Of a stretch of 33,299 nucleotides of DNA, positions 24,823 to 33,226 are shown piece after piece. Source of the DNA: Lachnospiraceae bacterium (lineage in GTDB: Bacteria; Bacillota; Clostridia; Lachnospirales; Lachnospiraceae). Within the stretch, counting starts at the first letter, position 1. Every line of letters starts with the position of its first letter. The notes under the pieces were generated by a model, which was given only the letters and a program-made list of their open reading frames with translations, was not told the DNA's origin and did not search any database. The position numbers and the translations under genes were made by a program. The stretch is from positions 1 to 33,299 of the forward strand of contig SVEA01000166.1 in assembly GCA_015057615.1 (NCBI GenBank), read 5' to 3'.

Positions 24823-24993
24823 ATGAGCAAAAATAAAAGTGTTATGCCGGAAAGCGATAAAATGGAATTTGCAAAAGAGCTTGGCGTATATGATAAAGTA
24901 AAAACAAGTGGTTGGGGAGAGGTTTCTTCAAAAGATTGCGGCAATATTGTTAAGAAGGCTATAGAAAAGCAGAACAAGCAAGAAAGTAATTAA
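24823..24993 (+). CDS. Alpha/beta-type small acid-soluble spore protein
   Basis: A 56-residue DNA-binding spore protein with the family pattern: KMEFAKELGVYDKVKTSGWGEVSSKDCGNIVKKAIE. It matches the shorter SspF-like group more than the large SspA/B type. Such proteins coat spore DNA against damage and are degraded at germination; the EFAKELG sequence is the usual GPR protease site region. ATG at 24823 follows AAAGGAGGT by five bases; ATG 24805 would put the ribosome site inside the gene. A GAATG...AATAATA pair (24773-24777, 24794-24800) loosely resembles a forespore SigG promoter, but the spacing is short. Confidence 0.9.
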   Translation: MSKNKSVMPESDKMEFAKELGVYDKVKTSGWGEVSSKDCGNIVKKAIEKQNKQESN

Positions 24994-25006
24994 TCATTCG
25001 TAAATA

Positions 25007-25073
25007 AAATACAAGTAACTGGCTTCGTTTCAAGGTTTTCAGGCAATGAATCGTAGTCAGTTTTTTTGTATTT
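25007..25073 (+). terminator. Bidirectional terminator after the spore protein gene
   Basis: AAATACAA (25007-25014) pairs with TTGTATTT (25066-25073), and AACTG (25017-25021) with CAGTT (25058-25062). The downstream arm is rich in T. Confidence 0.65.
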
Positions 25074-25123
25074 AAAACCAATATTAAACCCGGTTATCGT
25101 CCGGTATGAATCGCGTGGCTTCG

Positions 25124-25289
25124 TATGGTATACTGCAATTATGAAAGATGTAAAAGCAAGCGGGCTATCTCACCATTCATCGAATTCCCTTCTATACAAG
25201 ACGCGCATCTGTGTTAACAAGAAATATGGTATACTTTCGTTATGAAAAATAACAAAATACATTTCGATTATGGGAGGATATGGTATAAT
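25124..25289 (+). repeat. Three TATGGTATAMT motifs before the DUF6054 gene
   Basis: TATGGTATACT occurs at 25124-25134 and 25225-25235, and TATGGTATAAT at 25279-25289. Each is an extended -10 type sequence (TGGTATAMT), and each is followed closely by ATGAAA. Only the third has a tolerable -35 (TTTCGA, spacing 16). The 368-base gap holds no other gene. Confidence 0.55.
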
Positions 25290-25361
25290 GAAAGATGAAT
25301 GAGGAAATGCAAGATAAAACATTTTTATTTCGAATAAAATGTATAAAAAGGAGGGTTATGT

Positions 25362-25697
25362 ATGGCAAAATATGAAAGAACCATCACGGGTCAATTTGAA
25401 GATGTGATCCGTCGACTGCAAAATGCGATCGAAGCCAGTGCTATCTCAATGAATCTCGTGGATGAAAGTTATTATTCTTCCGGTGATACCAAGATAGCGG
25501 TCCGGGTATATGATAAATATTTTATGAGAAACAAAAACAGAGCAAGTCTCAGTCTTACCGCTGTCGGTAATGGCAACAAAATCTTCATTTCAGCCATTGG
25601 TGCCGGCGGAGGACAAGGAGTTTTCTTCAATTTCAGTTGGGGTGCTGAAGAACAACTGGTCGATGTCGTGCGAACATGCATCGAACGAATGAACTAG
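25362..25697 (+). CDS. DUF6054 family protein
   Basis: A 111-residue soluble protein without signal peptide or membrane segment. The pattern with N-terminal MAKYERTITGQF, central IAVRVYDKYFM and LSLTAVGNGNKIFISAIGAGGGQGVFFNF resembles the DUF6054 family of small Clostridia proteins; function unknown. ATG start with AAAGGAGG upstream. The downstream helicase gene starts 34 bases later, so both may be on one transcript. Confidence 0.78.
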   Translation: MAKYERTITGQFEDVIRRLQNAIEASAISMNLVDESYYSSGDTKIAVRVYDKYFMRNKNRASLSLTAVGNGNKIFISAIGAGGGQGVFFNFSWGAEEQLVDVVRTCIERMN

Positions 25698-25731
25698 ACC
25701 ATCATACGAAAAAGATTTTGGAAGGAGTCCT

Positions 25732-28700
25732 ATGTCACAGAATTCTCTCGCTATTTTTGATCAACTTACCGCAGATTGGTTTCGCCGTACACTCGGTAAA
25801 CCGACTGCCGTACAAGATGCCGCATGGCCTGCAATCTCCTCCGGCGTACACACCCTGGTATCCGCACCAACCGGTACCGGCAAGACGCTGTCCGCTTTTC
25901 TTGTGTTTATAGACCGGTTCCTGGCAGAGGCACGCTCCAGCACGCTAAAGGAAGAGCTTAAGCTCATTTACATCTCACCGCTTAAATCCCTTGCTGGTGA
26001 TATAAGAGAAAATCTGCGCTGTCCGCTGAATGGTATTTATGAGGAAGAGCGTAAGCAAAATCCTTCTGCAAAAAACAGCTTTTCGGAATTAAAGATTGCG
26101 ATACGTACTGGGGATACCCCGCAGAACGAACGCCGCAGTATGATTAAACATCCTCCGCATATCCTGATTACCACACCGGAATCGCTTTTTCTAATGCTGA
26201 CGAGTAAATCCGGTAGAAAGATATTAGGCACCGCACAAACCGTTATTATTGATGAACTACATGCGCTCATTGACTCGAAGCGCGGCGCCCATTTGATGCT
26301 GTCCCTTGCCCGCTTGGACATGCTCTGTGCGAAACCGTTACAGCGAATCGGACTGTCTGCTACCATCGAACCGCTTAGTCTGGCAGCAGAATATCTATCC
26401 TGTGATCCGGTTACCGTTATCGCGCCTGCGATGCAAAAGAAGGTACAGCTGGAAGTAACCAGTCCATGGTCTGAGACGAGCTTTTTGCAGAGAGATTCGT
26501 TCTGGCACGGGCTTGCTCAAACAGTGGTTGAGCTTTGTAAGGAATCGCGAAGTGTGATTGCCTTTGTTGAAGGCCGTGCCTATGCAGAAAAGCTTGCCTA
26601 TCAAGTAAATCTATTGGCAGGGGAGGGATTTGCCAGAACCCATCATGGAAGTTTATCAAAAGAGCAGCGTTTTGAGGTGGAAGACGAGCTGCGAAATGGT
26701 AACCTGCGCTTATTATGTGCTACCTCCTCAATGGAATTAGGTATTGATGTTGGGGATATCGATCATGTCTTCCAGATCGGCTGCCCGCGTTCCGTTTCCA
26801 GTACGATGCAGCGGCTGGGACGTGCCGGACATAACCCGGATCGTGTCAGTGTCATGCATATATTTCCGCGAACAGCAACGGAAAGCCTGTACTGCGGGAT
26901 GACTGCGGAGGTGGTACGAAACGGTGAACTGGAGTATTCCCGCCCACCGAGATTGTGCCTGGACGTACTTGCACAGCATCTGGTATCCATGGCAGCAGGG
27001 GAGGGATATGACCTGGAGGATGTCATGGCGCTATTACCGAGAGCGTATCCTTTTAAAATGGTAACGAGGGAGGATGTAAAGGATGTTTTATGTATGCTGG
27101 CCGGAGATTTTGAACATGAGCGCAATATCCCGGTGCGTCCAAGGCTTCTATATGACCGCATCCATGAACATATCGACGGGGATTCCTATAGCCGTATGCT
27201 GGCGATATCCGCAGGTGGAACGATTCCGGATAAGGGTCTGTACTCGGTAAAAACTGAAAACGGAGTAAAGCTTGGGGAGGTAGATGAAGAATTTGTATTT
27301 GAAGCGCGTCTCGGGGACAAATTCCTGCTGGGTGCATTTGCCTGGCAGATCAACAGCATTCAAAAAGATACCGTCGTAGTGTCGCAGTCCTCAATGTATG
27401 GTGCAAGACCACCTTTCTATAAAGCAGAAATTATTGGACGGCGGCTGCAGACCGGTATCGCTTTCGGCAAAATATTAAGAAAACTCAGTAATGCTTTGGA
27501 AAAGGATACTCTTTTACAGGAACTACATCAGCTGGGTCTTGACGCTGCCTGCGCGCAGATAGCGCTTGATCTGATAAAGAGACAAATGGAAGCTACGCAG
27601 GGTCTGCCGGATGATCGTACCATCGTAATCGAGCATTTTCGCGATGAAACAGGAACCCACCAGATGATGGTGCATTCTGTCTTTGGACGGCAGGTAAATG
27701 CGCCTCTTGCAATCCTTGTCCGAGAAGCTGCTAAGCGCCATATCAAAACAAATATCAGCTGCTTTGATGATGATGACGGATTTTTATTATTCCCCTATGG
27801 CGAGTATGAATTGCCGGAGGGCCTATTACAGAGTATTTTACCGGAAACAGCCCGTCCGATTTTGGATGCCGTTCTCCCAGCAACACCGGTATTTAACATG
27901 ACCTTTCGATATAATGCAGCCCGTGCTCTCATGATGGGTGTACGTAAATTCGGACGGCAGCCGCTGTGGATCCAACGCCTGCGCAGTGCGCAGATGATGG
28001 ATTCCTTAATGAAATACAAGGATCACCCTCTCATCCGCGAGACGAAGCGGGAATGTCTCGAGGATCACTGGGACCTGCAGGGAGTAGAAGATATCCTTAG
28101 CGGCATTCAATCCGGATCCATCCAGGTGCGGGAGATATTTCTTGAGAAGCCATCGCCTATGTCACTGCCGTTACGGCGTCAGACGGAAGCAACGATGATG
28201 TATGATTATACACCAACTCCCATGGGTGTTCATATTGCGGCGGAGGAAGCGCTGAAGGAGACACAGATGATTCCCCCATCCCCGGAGCAATTGGCATCTG
28301 TATCCGAACGCAGACGTTTACCGGAGGATGAGAAGCAGCTGCACTCCCTCCTTATGATCGAAGGAGATCTCATAGCAGGAGAATTAGACATCCCGATCGA
28401 ATGGCTGGAAATGCTTGCCCAGGAGGAACGGGTGCGTTACATCGAACCCGGACTATGGATCGCAGCCGAGCATGCCGATAAATATGCCGCCGCTTTGGAA
28501 GATGCAGACCGGCAGGCAAGATTACAGATCGTACTGCGGTTGTTACGCTACCGCGGGGCATGGACTCCGGAGCTCCTAGCAGAACGTTACCTATGGACGG
28601 AGAAGATCTCTGGGGATTTACTGAGTGAATTATGTAAAGAGGGCAGTGCGGTAAAAAGTGACGGGCTCTATTATCATATAGAGCTATACAATCGAGCACG

Positions 28701-29892
28701 AAGGGAAACAATAAAAAGCCGACGTAAACAGATCAAGACAGTGCCTGCCGAACGTTATGCTGCACTTCTGGCAGACCAGGTACGAATAACGGCACCACCG
28801 ATGGAACAGCTGGAAAAAGCACTCAACCGATTAAGCGGACGCCCTTATCCGCCGGCATGGTGGGAGAGTGTCCTTCTGCCATCCCGGATAGGAGGCTACC
28901 GGCCGGACCTGCTGGATAACCTACTCGCACAGGGAAATCTGTTCTGGCATATGACAGAAGGTTTCGAGCTTAGTTTCCACCGATATGAAGATATTGACTG
29001 GGAGGAAGATATGTCTACGGTATCCGATGCTTTGGACGGTAATGAGAAGATTATCTATGAAGCTCTATTAAAACGTGGTGCCAGCTTTATGCAGAGACTT
29101 TCCAGCCTGATTGAAGGCGCCTCCGTATATGATGTCCTGATTGAACTTACCGAGAAAGGTCTTGTATGTGCGGACAGCTTTCTACCGGTCAGGCACTGGA
29201 TGAAGAAAGAAGAGCTGCAAAAGGGAACCGTACGGCAGCGTGTTACTGCCCGCAGCAAAGCGCGAACATCTGGAAGATGGGAAATATCACGTCCCCTTAC
29301 ACCGCTTACCGTAGAGGAGCAGTTAGAGCGTATCTTTGATTTTGTTGTAATCCTATCCAAGGAAACCCTGCAAAACCTGCCTCTGGTACAAAAACTATCC
29401 TGGGCAAAGGCATTGGAGACCCTGCGCATATGGGAGTATACCGGACGTGTCCGCAGGGGGTATTTTATCGAAGGATTATCCGGAATCCAATTTATTCGGG
29501 ATAAGGATTTTGTCGGAGTCATACGGGAATTCGAACATCCGCGGGATGAAATTATCTGGCTGTCTGCAGTCGATCCCGCCCAGCCATGGGGCAAAACCCT
29601 TCCGCACATGGAGGAAAGAGCCTTTATAAATGTTCCAGGAACCATCGTTGCATTACGCGGTGGGATACCGGCAGCAGTTTTTGAACGGCAGGGTAAGGTA
29701 TTGCGATGCTTTGAGGATGCAGCAACGATACAGGAAGCCTTACGGATATTTACCGCAGACTATAATGCACACCGTATCTTACCGTTGCAAAATCGTTTGG
29801 TTGTAAAGCAATATCCTCATGAAATGGAAGATGCACTCGTTCAATCCGGTTTTCTAAAAGAAATTCAGGATTATGTACTGTACAGAAATTGA
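25732..29892 (+). CDS. lhr: Lhr-type DEAD/DEAH-box helicase
   Basis: A 1386-residue superfamily 2 helicase of the large-helicase-related class. Motifs: APTGTGKT (Lys51), TTPESL, DELH (174-177), LSATIEP, the HHGSLSKEQR and CATSSMELGIDVGDIDHVFQIGCPRSVSSTMQRLGRAGH regions. The Lhr winged-helix and Lhr-core parts follow (about 440-850), then a long C-terminal region seen in full-length Lhr. Members unwind DNA or RNA-DNA and act in DNA repair in Mycobacterium and E. coli. Start ATG after AAGGAG. The gene is visibly richer in G and C than its right-hand neighbours. Confidence 0.92.
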   Translation: MSQNSLAIFDQLTADWFRRTLGKPTAVQDAAWPAISSGVHTLVSAPTGTGKTLSAFLVFIDRFLAEARSSTLKEELKLIYISPLKSLAGDIRENLRCPLNGIYEEERKQNPSAKNSFSELKIAIRTGDTPQNERRSMIKHPPHILITTPESLFLMLTSKSGRKILGTAQTVIIDELHALIDSKRGAHLMLSLARLDMLCAKPLQRIGLSATIEPLSLAAEYLSCDPVTVIAPAMQKKVQLEVTSPWSETSFLQRDSFWHGLAQTVVELCKESRSVIAFVEGRAYAEKLAYQVNLLAGEGFARTHHGSLSKEQRFEVEDELRNGNLRLLCATSSMELGIDVGDIDHVFQIGCPRSVSSTMQRLGRAGHNPDRVSVMHIFPRTATESLYCGMTAEVVRNGELEYSRPPRLCLDVLAQHLVSMAAGEGYDLEDVMALLPRAYPFKMVTREDVKDVLCMLAGDFEHERNIPVRPRLLYDRIHEHIDGDSYSRMLAISAGGTIPDKGLYSVKTENGVKLGEVDEEFVFEARLGDKFLLGAFAWQINSIQKDTVVVSQSSMYGARPPFYKAEIIGRRLQTGIAFGKILRKLSNALEKDTLLQELHQLGLDAACAQIALDLIKRQMEATQGLPDDRTIVIEHFRDETGTHQMMVHSVFGRQVNAPLAILVREAAKRHIKTNISCFDDDDGFLLFPYGEYELPEGLLQSILPETARPILDAVLPATPVFNMTFRYNAARALMMGVRKFGRQPLWIQRLRSAQMMDSLMKYKDHPLIRETKRECLEDHWDLQGVEDILSGIQSGSIQVREIFLEKPSPMSLPLRRQTEATMMYDYTPTPMGVHIAAEEALKETQMIPPSPEQLASVSERRRLPEDEKQLHSLLMIEGDLIAGELDIPIEWLEMLAQEERVRYIEPGLWIAAEHADKYAAALEDADRQARLQIVLRLLRYRGAWTPELLAERYLWTEKISGDLLSELCKEGSAVKSDGLYYHIELYNRARRETIKSRRKQIKTVPAERYAALLADQVRITAPPMEQLEKALNRLSGRPYPPAWWESVLLPSRIGGYRPDLLDNLLAQGNLFWHMTEGFELSFHRYEDIDWEEDMSTVSDALDGNEKIIYEALLKRGASFMQRLSSLIEGASVYDVLIELTEKGLVCADSFLPVRHWMKKEELQKGTVRQRVTARSKARTSGRWEISRPLTPLTVEEQLERIFDFVVILSKETLQNLPLVQKLSWAKALETLRIWEYTGRVRRGYFIEGLSGIQFIRDKDFVGVIREFEHPRDEIIWLSAVDPAQPWGKTLPHMEERAFINVPGTIVALRGGIPAAVFERQGKVLRCFEDAATIQEALRIFTADYNAHRILPLQNRLVVKQYPHEMEDALVQSGFLKEIQDYVLYRN

Positions 29893-29913
29893 AAAGCATT
29901 TTAGGCTAATCAT

Positions 29914-29942
29914 TTAAAATAATTGTTAATTTGTGGTATAAT
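29914..29942 (+). promoter_or_regulatory. Likely promoter of the GyrI-like gene
   Basis: Extended -10 TGGTATAAT (29934-29942) with a poor -35 (TTAAAA, spacing 17). It lies inside the loop of an 8-base inverted repeat, TAGGCTAA with TTAGCCTA (29901-29953), which could be a terminator of the helicase gene. Confidence 0.55.
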
Positions 29943-30009
29943 TTTTTAGCCTATATTTATTTGCAATTGACGAATATGAAATAGAAAATATGCAGCAGGA
30001 GGCTTAATA

Positions 30010-30474
30010 GTGGAAATTCAAACATGTACAAAACAGTCTTTTTTCGTTATCGGTAAGGAAGGCTCCACAAAGGATGGAAAAGATTTTATACAAAGATTAT
30101 GGAATGATGCCAATTCTCACTTTCAAGAAGTGGCTGAATTAGCTAAAAAAGATGAGAATGGTAACCTGATCGGGATATGGGGTGCGATGTCTGATTTATC
30201 GCGTTCTTTTAAACCATGGGAGAATAATTTTACAAAAGGTCTTTATCTTGCAGGAGTTGAAGTGACAGATGATTCCAAAGCACCACAAGGTTGGGTAAAA
30301 TGGACAATTCCGTCCTACGAATATATCTATGTTAAAAGCGAAAGCTCCTCCACCTTTGCAGATGTTATTAAATATTTAGAAGGAAAAGGCATTTCACTTG
30401 CCGGTGCAGTTCATGATTTTACTTGTCCTGAAACCGGACAAGGTTATATATTTTTCCCGATACGTAAATTATAA
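30010..30474 (+). CDS. GyrI-like / effector-binding domain protein
   Basis: A 154-residue stand-alone domain of the GyrI-like small-molecule-binding (SHS2) fold, as found at the end of AraC and MerR regulators, but without a DNA-binding part. Marks are FVIGKEG at the start, GLYLAGVEV and PQGWVKWTIPSYEYIYVK in the middle, and FFPIRK at the end. Ligand unknown. Start is GTG with AGGAGG eight bases upstream. Base composition turns AT-rich from here to the right edge. Confidence 0.8.
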   Translation: MEIQTCTKQSFFVIGKEGSTKDGKDFIQRLWNDANSHFQEVAELAKKDENGNLIGIWGAMSDLSRSFKPWENNFTKGLYLAGVEVTDDSKAPQGWVKWTIPSYEYIYVKSESSSTFADVIKYLEGKGISLAGAVHDFTCPETGQGYIFFPIRKL

Positions 30475-30549
30475 AGAATAAAGAAGAGGTAGTATTATCT
30501 TATCAATTGCGAATGTGGCAACAGCGATTAAAAGATTATGGAGGGAAAA

Positions 30550-30897
30550 ATGAATAATGAATTTTGGACAGCATTAGATAATTTAGTAAATCAATCAGAA
30601 ATTGTTATTGATAGACCAAAAGGTACAGCTCACCCAAAATATTCTGATTTTATTTATAAAGTGGATTATGGTTTCTTGAAAAATACTACTTCAATGGACG
30701 GCGCAGGAATAGACGTATGGGTTGGAACGGATGAAGAGAAGAGTATTGATGCAATAATGTGCATTGTTGATATGCTGAAACGCGATTCGGAAATAAAGAT
30801 ACTAATTGGATGCACAGAAGAAGAAAAGAAAATAATTTACCAAACACATAATGAATCAGAATATATGAAAGGTATTTTATTACGACGAGAGAAATAA
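30550..30897 (+). CDS. Inorganic pyrophosphatase-like small protein
   Basis: A 115-residue protein resembling the inorganic-pyrophosphatase-like proteins of Clostridia, with IDRPKGTAHPKYSDFIYKVDYGFLKNTTSMDGAGIDVWVG. It has the DYGFL and D-G-x-x-D elements of family I pyrophosphatases but is shorter than a full enzyme (about 170), and several expected acidic metal residues are missing from what I can see, so hydrolase activity is uncertain. The ATG at 30550 is preceded by GGAGGG; ATG 30538 lies before that ribosome site. Confidence 0.8.
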   Translation: MNNEFWTALDNLVNQSEIVIDRPKGTAHPKYSDFIYKVDYGFLKNTTSMDGAGIDVWVGTDEEKSIDAIMCIVDMLKRDSEIKILIGCTEEEKKIIYQTHNESEYMKGILLRREK

Positions 30898-31059
30898 ATT
30901 ATTAACTAATTGTAAAATTGAGGTGGAGAAGAAAGAAGAAGCAAGTGGAATGATGGAGTATTTCATGATTTGTAAAGAGTAAATTTTATTGATATGCCAG
31001 AATACGTTGTAGTATCTTTAAGCATTTGAAGTGTTGTAAAACTATGGTGTAATCTTTGT

Positions 31060-31662
31060 ATGTTCCACTTCATATATAATGGCAAAAGCGAAGTGGATAA
31101 TTTATGTTATTGGTGGGTGATTGAAATTTATTTATATCATTATTTCGATAAAACAATCGGACCATTTGTCAACTTGTCAGACGTACCGATTGATGAAGCA
31201 AAATCTATTCTTGATACAATAAAAGTAACAAAACCAAATTCCCAATGTGCTCAAAGACATGATAAGTATGTGGAGTATAGACGTAATTGCGAAAATATAA
31301 TCCGCTCCGAATTTGCCAAGAAAGGGGGCATTATAAATCGGACATCACCGCATTATATGGTGATTGAACATAGCCCATGGCTAAGCACTTGGTTTGAAAA
31401 CAGCGCCTATATAAAAATTCCTATTGAGGAATTTGAAAAAAAGACTATTTCATTTACTTACGGTGATTCAATGCCGACATTTAGTCCGACAATTAATGAT
31501 GGAAAAGAATATCGAAAAAAGCTTTATACTTATGATGAAATATTAAAAGTTATTGAGAAGTATGGATTGCCACAGGATTGGAATGATGATGGAAAATACG
31601 GTCCAGAACGATATATTGAAGCTCATATATGGAGCGATGAAACAATTAATAGGTACCGCTAA
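31060..31662 (+). CDS. Conserved protein of unknown function
   Basis: A 200-residue soluble protein that I do not recognise by function. It is rich in aromatic residues, with the stretches CYWWVIEIYLYHYFD, AQRHDKYVEYRRNCENIIRSEFAKKGGI, PHYMVIEHSPWL and FTYGDSMPTFSPTINDGKEYRK, and ends in IEAHIWSD. These compact, unbroken motifs suggest a real gene and not a shadow. No Shine-Dalgarno site is visible before ATG 31060, and no start upstream in frame is better, so translation start is uncertain. The preceding 160 bases contain no gene I can support. Confidence 0.7.
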   Translation: MFHFIYNGKSEVDNLCYWWVIEIYLYHYFDKTIGPFVNLSDVPIDEAKSILDTIKVTKPNSQCAQRHDKYVEYRRNCENIIRSEFAKKGGIINRTSPHYMVIEHSPWLSTWFENSAYIKIPIEEFEKKTISFTYGDSMPTFSPTINDGKEYRKKLYTYDEILKVIEKYGLPQDWNDDGKYGPERYIEAHIWSDETINRYR

Positions 31663-31753
31663 TAAGCGAATATTTTAAGAATGGAGCGATTGAAGAAGGG
31701 ACTTTGCCAGGAAAAGAAAATATTTTGATTGTTCATGTATAGGAGGTTTTCGG

Positions 31754-32500
31754 TTGAATTATTATGAAATAACTTCAAATTATTATTCAAAATGGTTAGG
31801 TAAGGATAATAGTTTAGATATAGCCAGTGAACAGTGCCAATTTATATATTCATCCGAGCGGAATAAAATCCAATTTGGTTATGCAACTCGGTATGACCTT
31901 ATTTTGTTTTATCAACCAAATAGAATGATTGTTTCTTATGGGAATAAAATGTTGCCATATTTAGAAGATTTAAAAAGGCGAATACAAGAGTTTACATCAT
32001 TAGAAGAGATCAAAGACACTTTAAATAATAGTTTGGGAAAAAAGGTAAACCACAGCTTAAAATTTGTTTTTAATAAATTTCCAACCTATGAAATAAAATC
32101 CGTTGTTTTGAAAGAAAATCAGTACTATGAATATCTTGAATTTTACAAGAGAACCAATCCGAGTTGTACAAATACCGATTGGTTGGAAGAGTATTTTATC
32201 GGCATGACCAAGGAACGTACATGTTGCGGATTTTTTCTGGATAAAAATCTTGTTAGCTGTACCGATTCACCTTGTATGCCCTATATGTCTGATGCTGTTC
32301 AAGAAATTGGTATAAATACGATAGAAGATTACAGAGGTAGAGGATATGCAACCGACGCATGTGTATTATGTGCTCAAGAAATTATAAAAAATGGAAAATG
32401 CCCACAATGGTCAACATCGATAGAAAATATGGCGTCTCAAAAACTAGCTAGAAATGTTGGATTTATTAAATTTGCAGATGTATTAACTGTTACATTATAG
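31754..32500 (+). CDS. GNAT family N-acetyltransferase
   Basis: A 248-residue protein with an N-terminal domain of unknown role (about 1-120) and a C-terminal GNAT fold. The acetyl-CoA-binding motif is INTIEDYRGRGYATDACVLCAQEI (about 188-211), and the end QWSTSIENMASQKLARNVGF is the usual GNAT C-terminal strand-helix. Substrate unknown. TTG start with AGGAGG seven bases upstream. A cysteine-rich stretch (RTCCGFF...SCTDSPCMPY) is unusual for the family. Confidence 0.85.
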   Translation: MNYYEITSNYYSKWLGKDNSLDIASEQCQFIYSSERNKIQFGYATRYDLILFYQPNRMIVSYGNKMLPYLEDLKRRIQEFTSLEEIKDTLNNSLGKKVNHSLKFVFNKFPTYEIKSVVLKENQYYEYLEFYKRTNPSCTNTDWLEEYFIGMTKERTCCGFFLDKNLVSCTDSPCMPYMSDAVQEIGINTIEDYRGRGYATDACVLCAQEIIKNGKCPQWSTSIENMASQKLARNVGFIKFADVLTVTL

Positions 32501-32574
32501 AATAAAATAAGCTTAACATTTGTGATTATAATTAATTCACATTCGTATTTAATTACAAGTTAGGAGAATGCAAA

Positions 32575-33020
32575 ATGAAATAGAATAATAATTATAAAGC
32601 GACAAATGGTATCTGAACATATGGGAAATAGCCCATACTTTATGTATTCTTCTTCAGAAGATTTTAAATATGGGTTGGCTCGTGCTGAGGAGCGCAACTC
32701 CAGGTTATTTGTTGCCAAGGATAGTTAAAAAGCTGACTGCATTCGTAGAAGTAACAAGCAATGGTGAAAACTTTGTTACCGAAGTCGATACTATGAGTAA
32801 TATTTGTGGAGCTTTTTGCCTTCCTGAATACCGCGGGAAGAACATCTATCAGAATTTATTAAATTTTACAATAGCGAAGTTAGAAGGAGAAGGATATAAG
32901 ATTCTAGGAGTAGACTTTAAGAGTTTTAACCCTACTGTATATAGTTTCTGGCTTAAATATTTTATTGCCTATACGAATAGTGTGGTTCGTAGAATTGATG
33001 AATGTGCATTACACGATTAA
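32575..33020 (+). pseudogene. Frameshifted GNAT acetyltransferase gene
   Basis: The natural start is ATG 32575 behind AGGAG (32562-32566), but it hits TAG two codons later. Reading in the next frame gives IIIIKRQMVSEHMGNS and continues to a TAA at 32726. From there a third frame carries on to 33020 with GNAT motif A: NICGAFCLPEYRGKNIYQNLLNFTI. So two frame changes break what would be one protein of about 145-150 residues. Both could be sequencing errors, but neither site is a long homopolymer. Confidence 0.75.
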
Positions 33021-33094
33021 TACCTGGCCATCTTATCAATAATATTAGAATGGTTGGAATATGCTGGAACTGGTAAGAAAACTCGGAATGGGAA

Positions 33095-33123
33095 TTGACA
33101 ACCATAAAAAGTAGTGATAATAT
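33095..33123 (+). promoter_or_regulatory. Consensus SigA promoter of the riboswitch
   Basis: Consensus TTGACA (33095-33100), 17-base spacer, TAATAT (33118-33123) with an extended TG (33115-33116). Transcription should start just inside the riboswitch stem. Confidence 0.85.
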
Positions 33124-33199
33124 AAATATGCTGTACGACTGACGGAAGTGGAATTAACCACAGGAAGTACAGCATATTTGAAAGCCGACCGTCTGGGCA
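33124..33199 (+). ncRNA. ZTP (pfl) riboswitch aptamer
   Basis: The region shows the parts of the ZTP/ZMP riboswitch. P1: AAATATGCTGTAC (33124-33136) with GTACAGCATATTT (33167-33179). The conserved GACTGACGG (33137-33145). P2: GTGG (33148-33151) with CCAC (33158-33161). Then CCGTCTGGGCA (33189-33199) preceded by GCCGA. These motifs match the pfl consensus from memory. The class senses ZTP/ZMP, intermediates that rise with folate or one-carbon shortage, and normally controls purine or folate genes. The controlled gene must lie right of the window. Confidence 0.85.
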
Positions 33200-33226
33200 T
33201 GATGCTTGGATTGGTGGGTCTTTTTT
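33181..33226 (+). terminator. Expression platform terminator of the riboswitch
   Basis: AAAGCCGACC (33181-33190) can pair with GGTGGGTCTTT (33213-33223) with one bulge and one mismatch, followed by more T to 33226. The 5' arm overlaps the conserved end of the aptamer, so ligand binding and terminator folding should exclude each other. Confidence 0.65.

Noticed and set aside
25140-25245. A 34-codon ORF starting MKDVKASGLSHH
   Set aside because: No ribosome site; it lies within the repeated promoter-like motifs and has no coding character.
29055-29645. A 196-codon reverse ORF within the helicase gene
   Set aside because: Composition (many Arg, Ser, Cys) and lack of ribosome site show it is a shadow of the Lhr gene.
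31663-31741. A short readable frame (SEYFKNGAIEEGTLPGKENILIVHV) between the unknown gene and the GNAT gene
   Set aside because: It has no start and is too short; possibly the tail of a lost gene, but not supportable.
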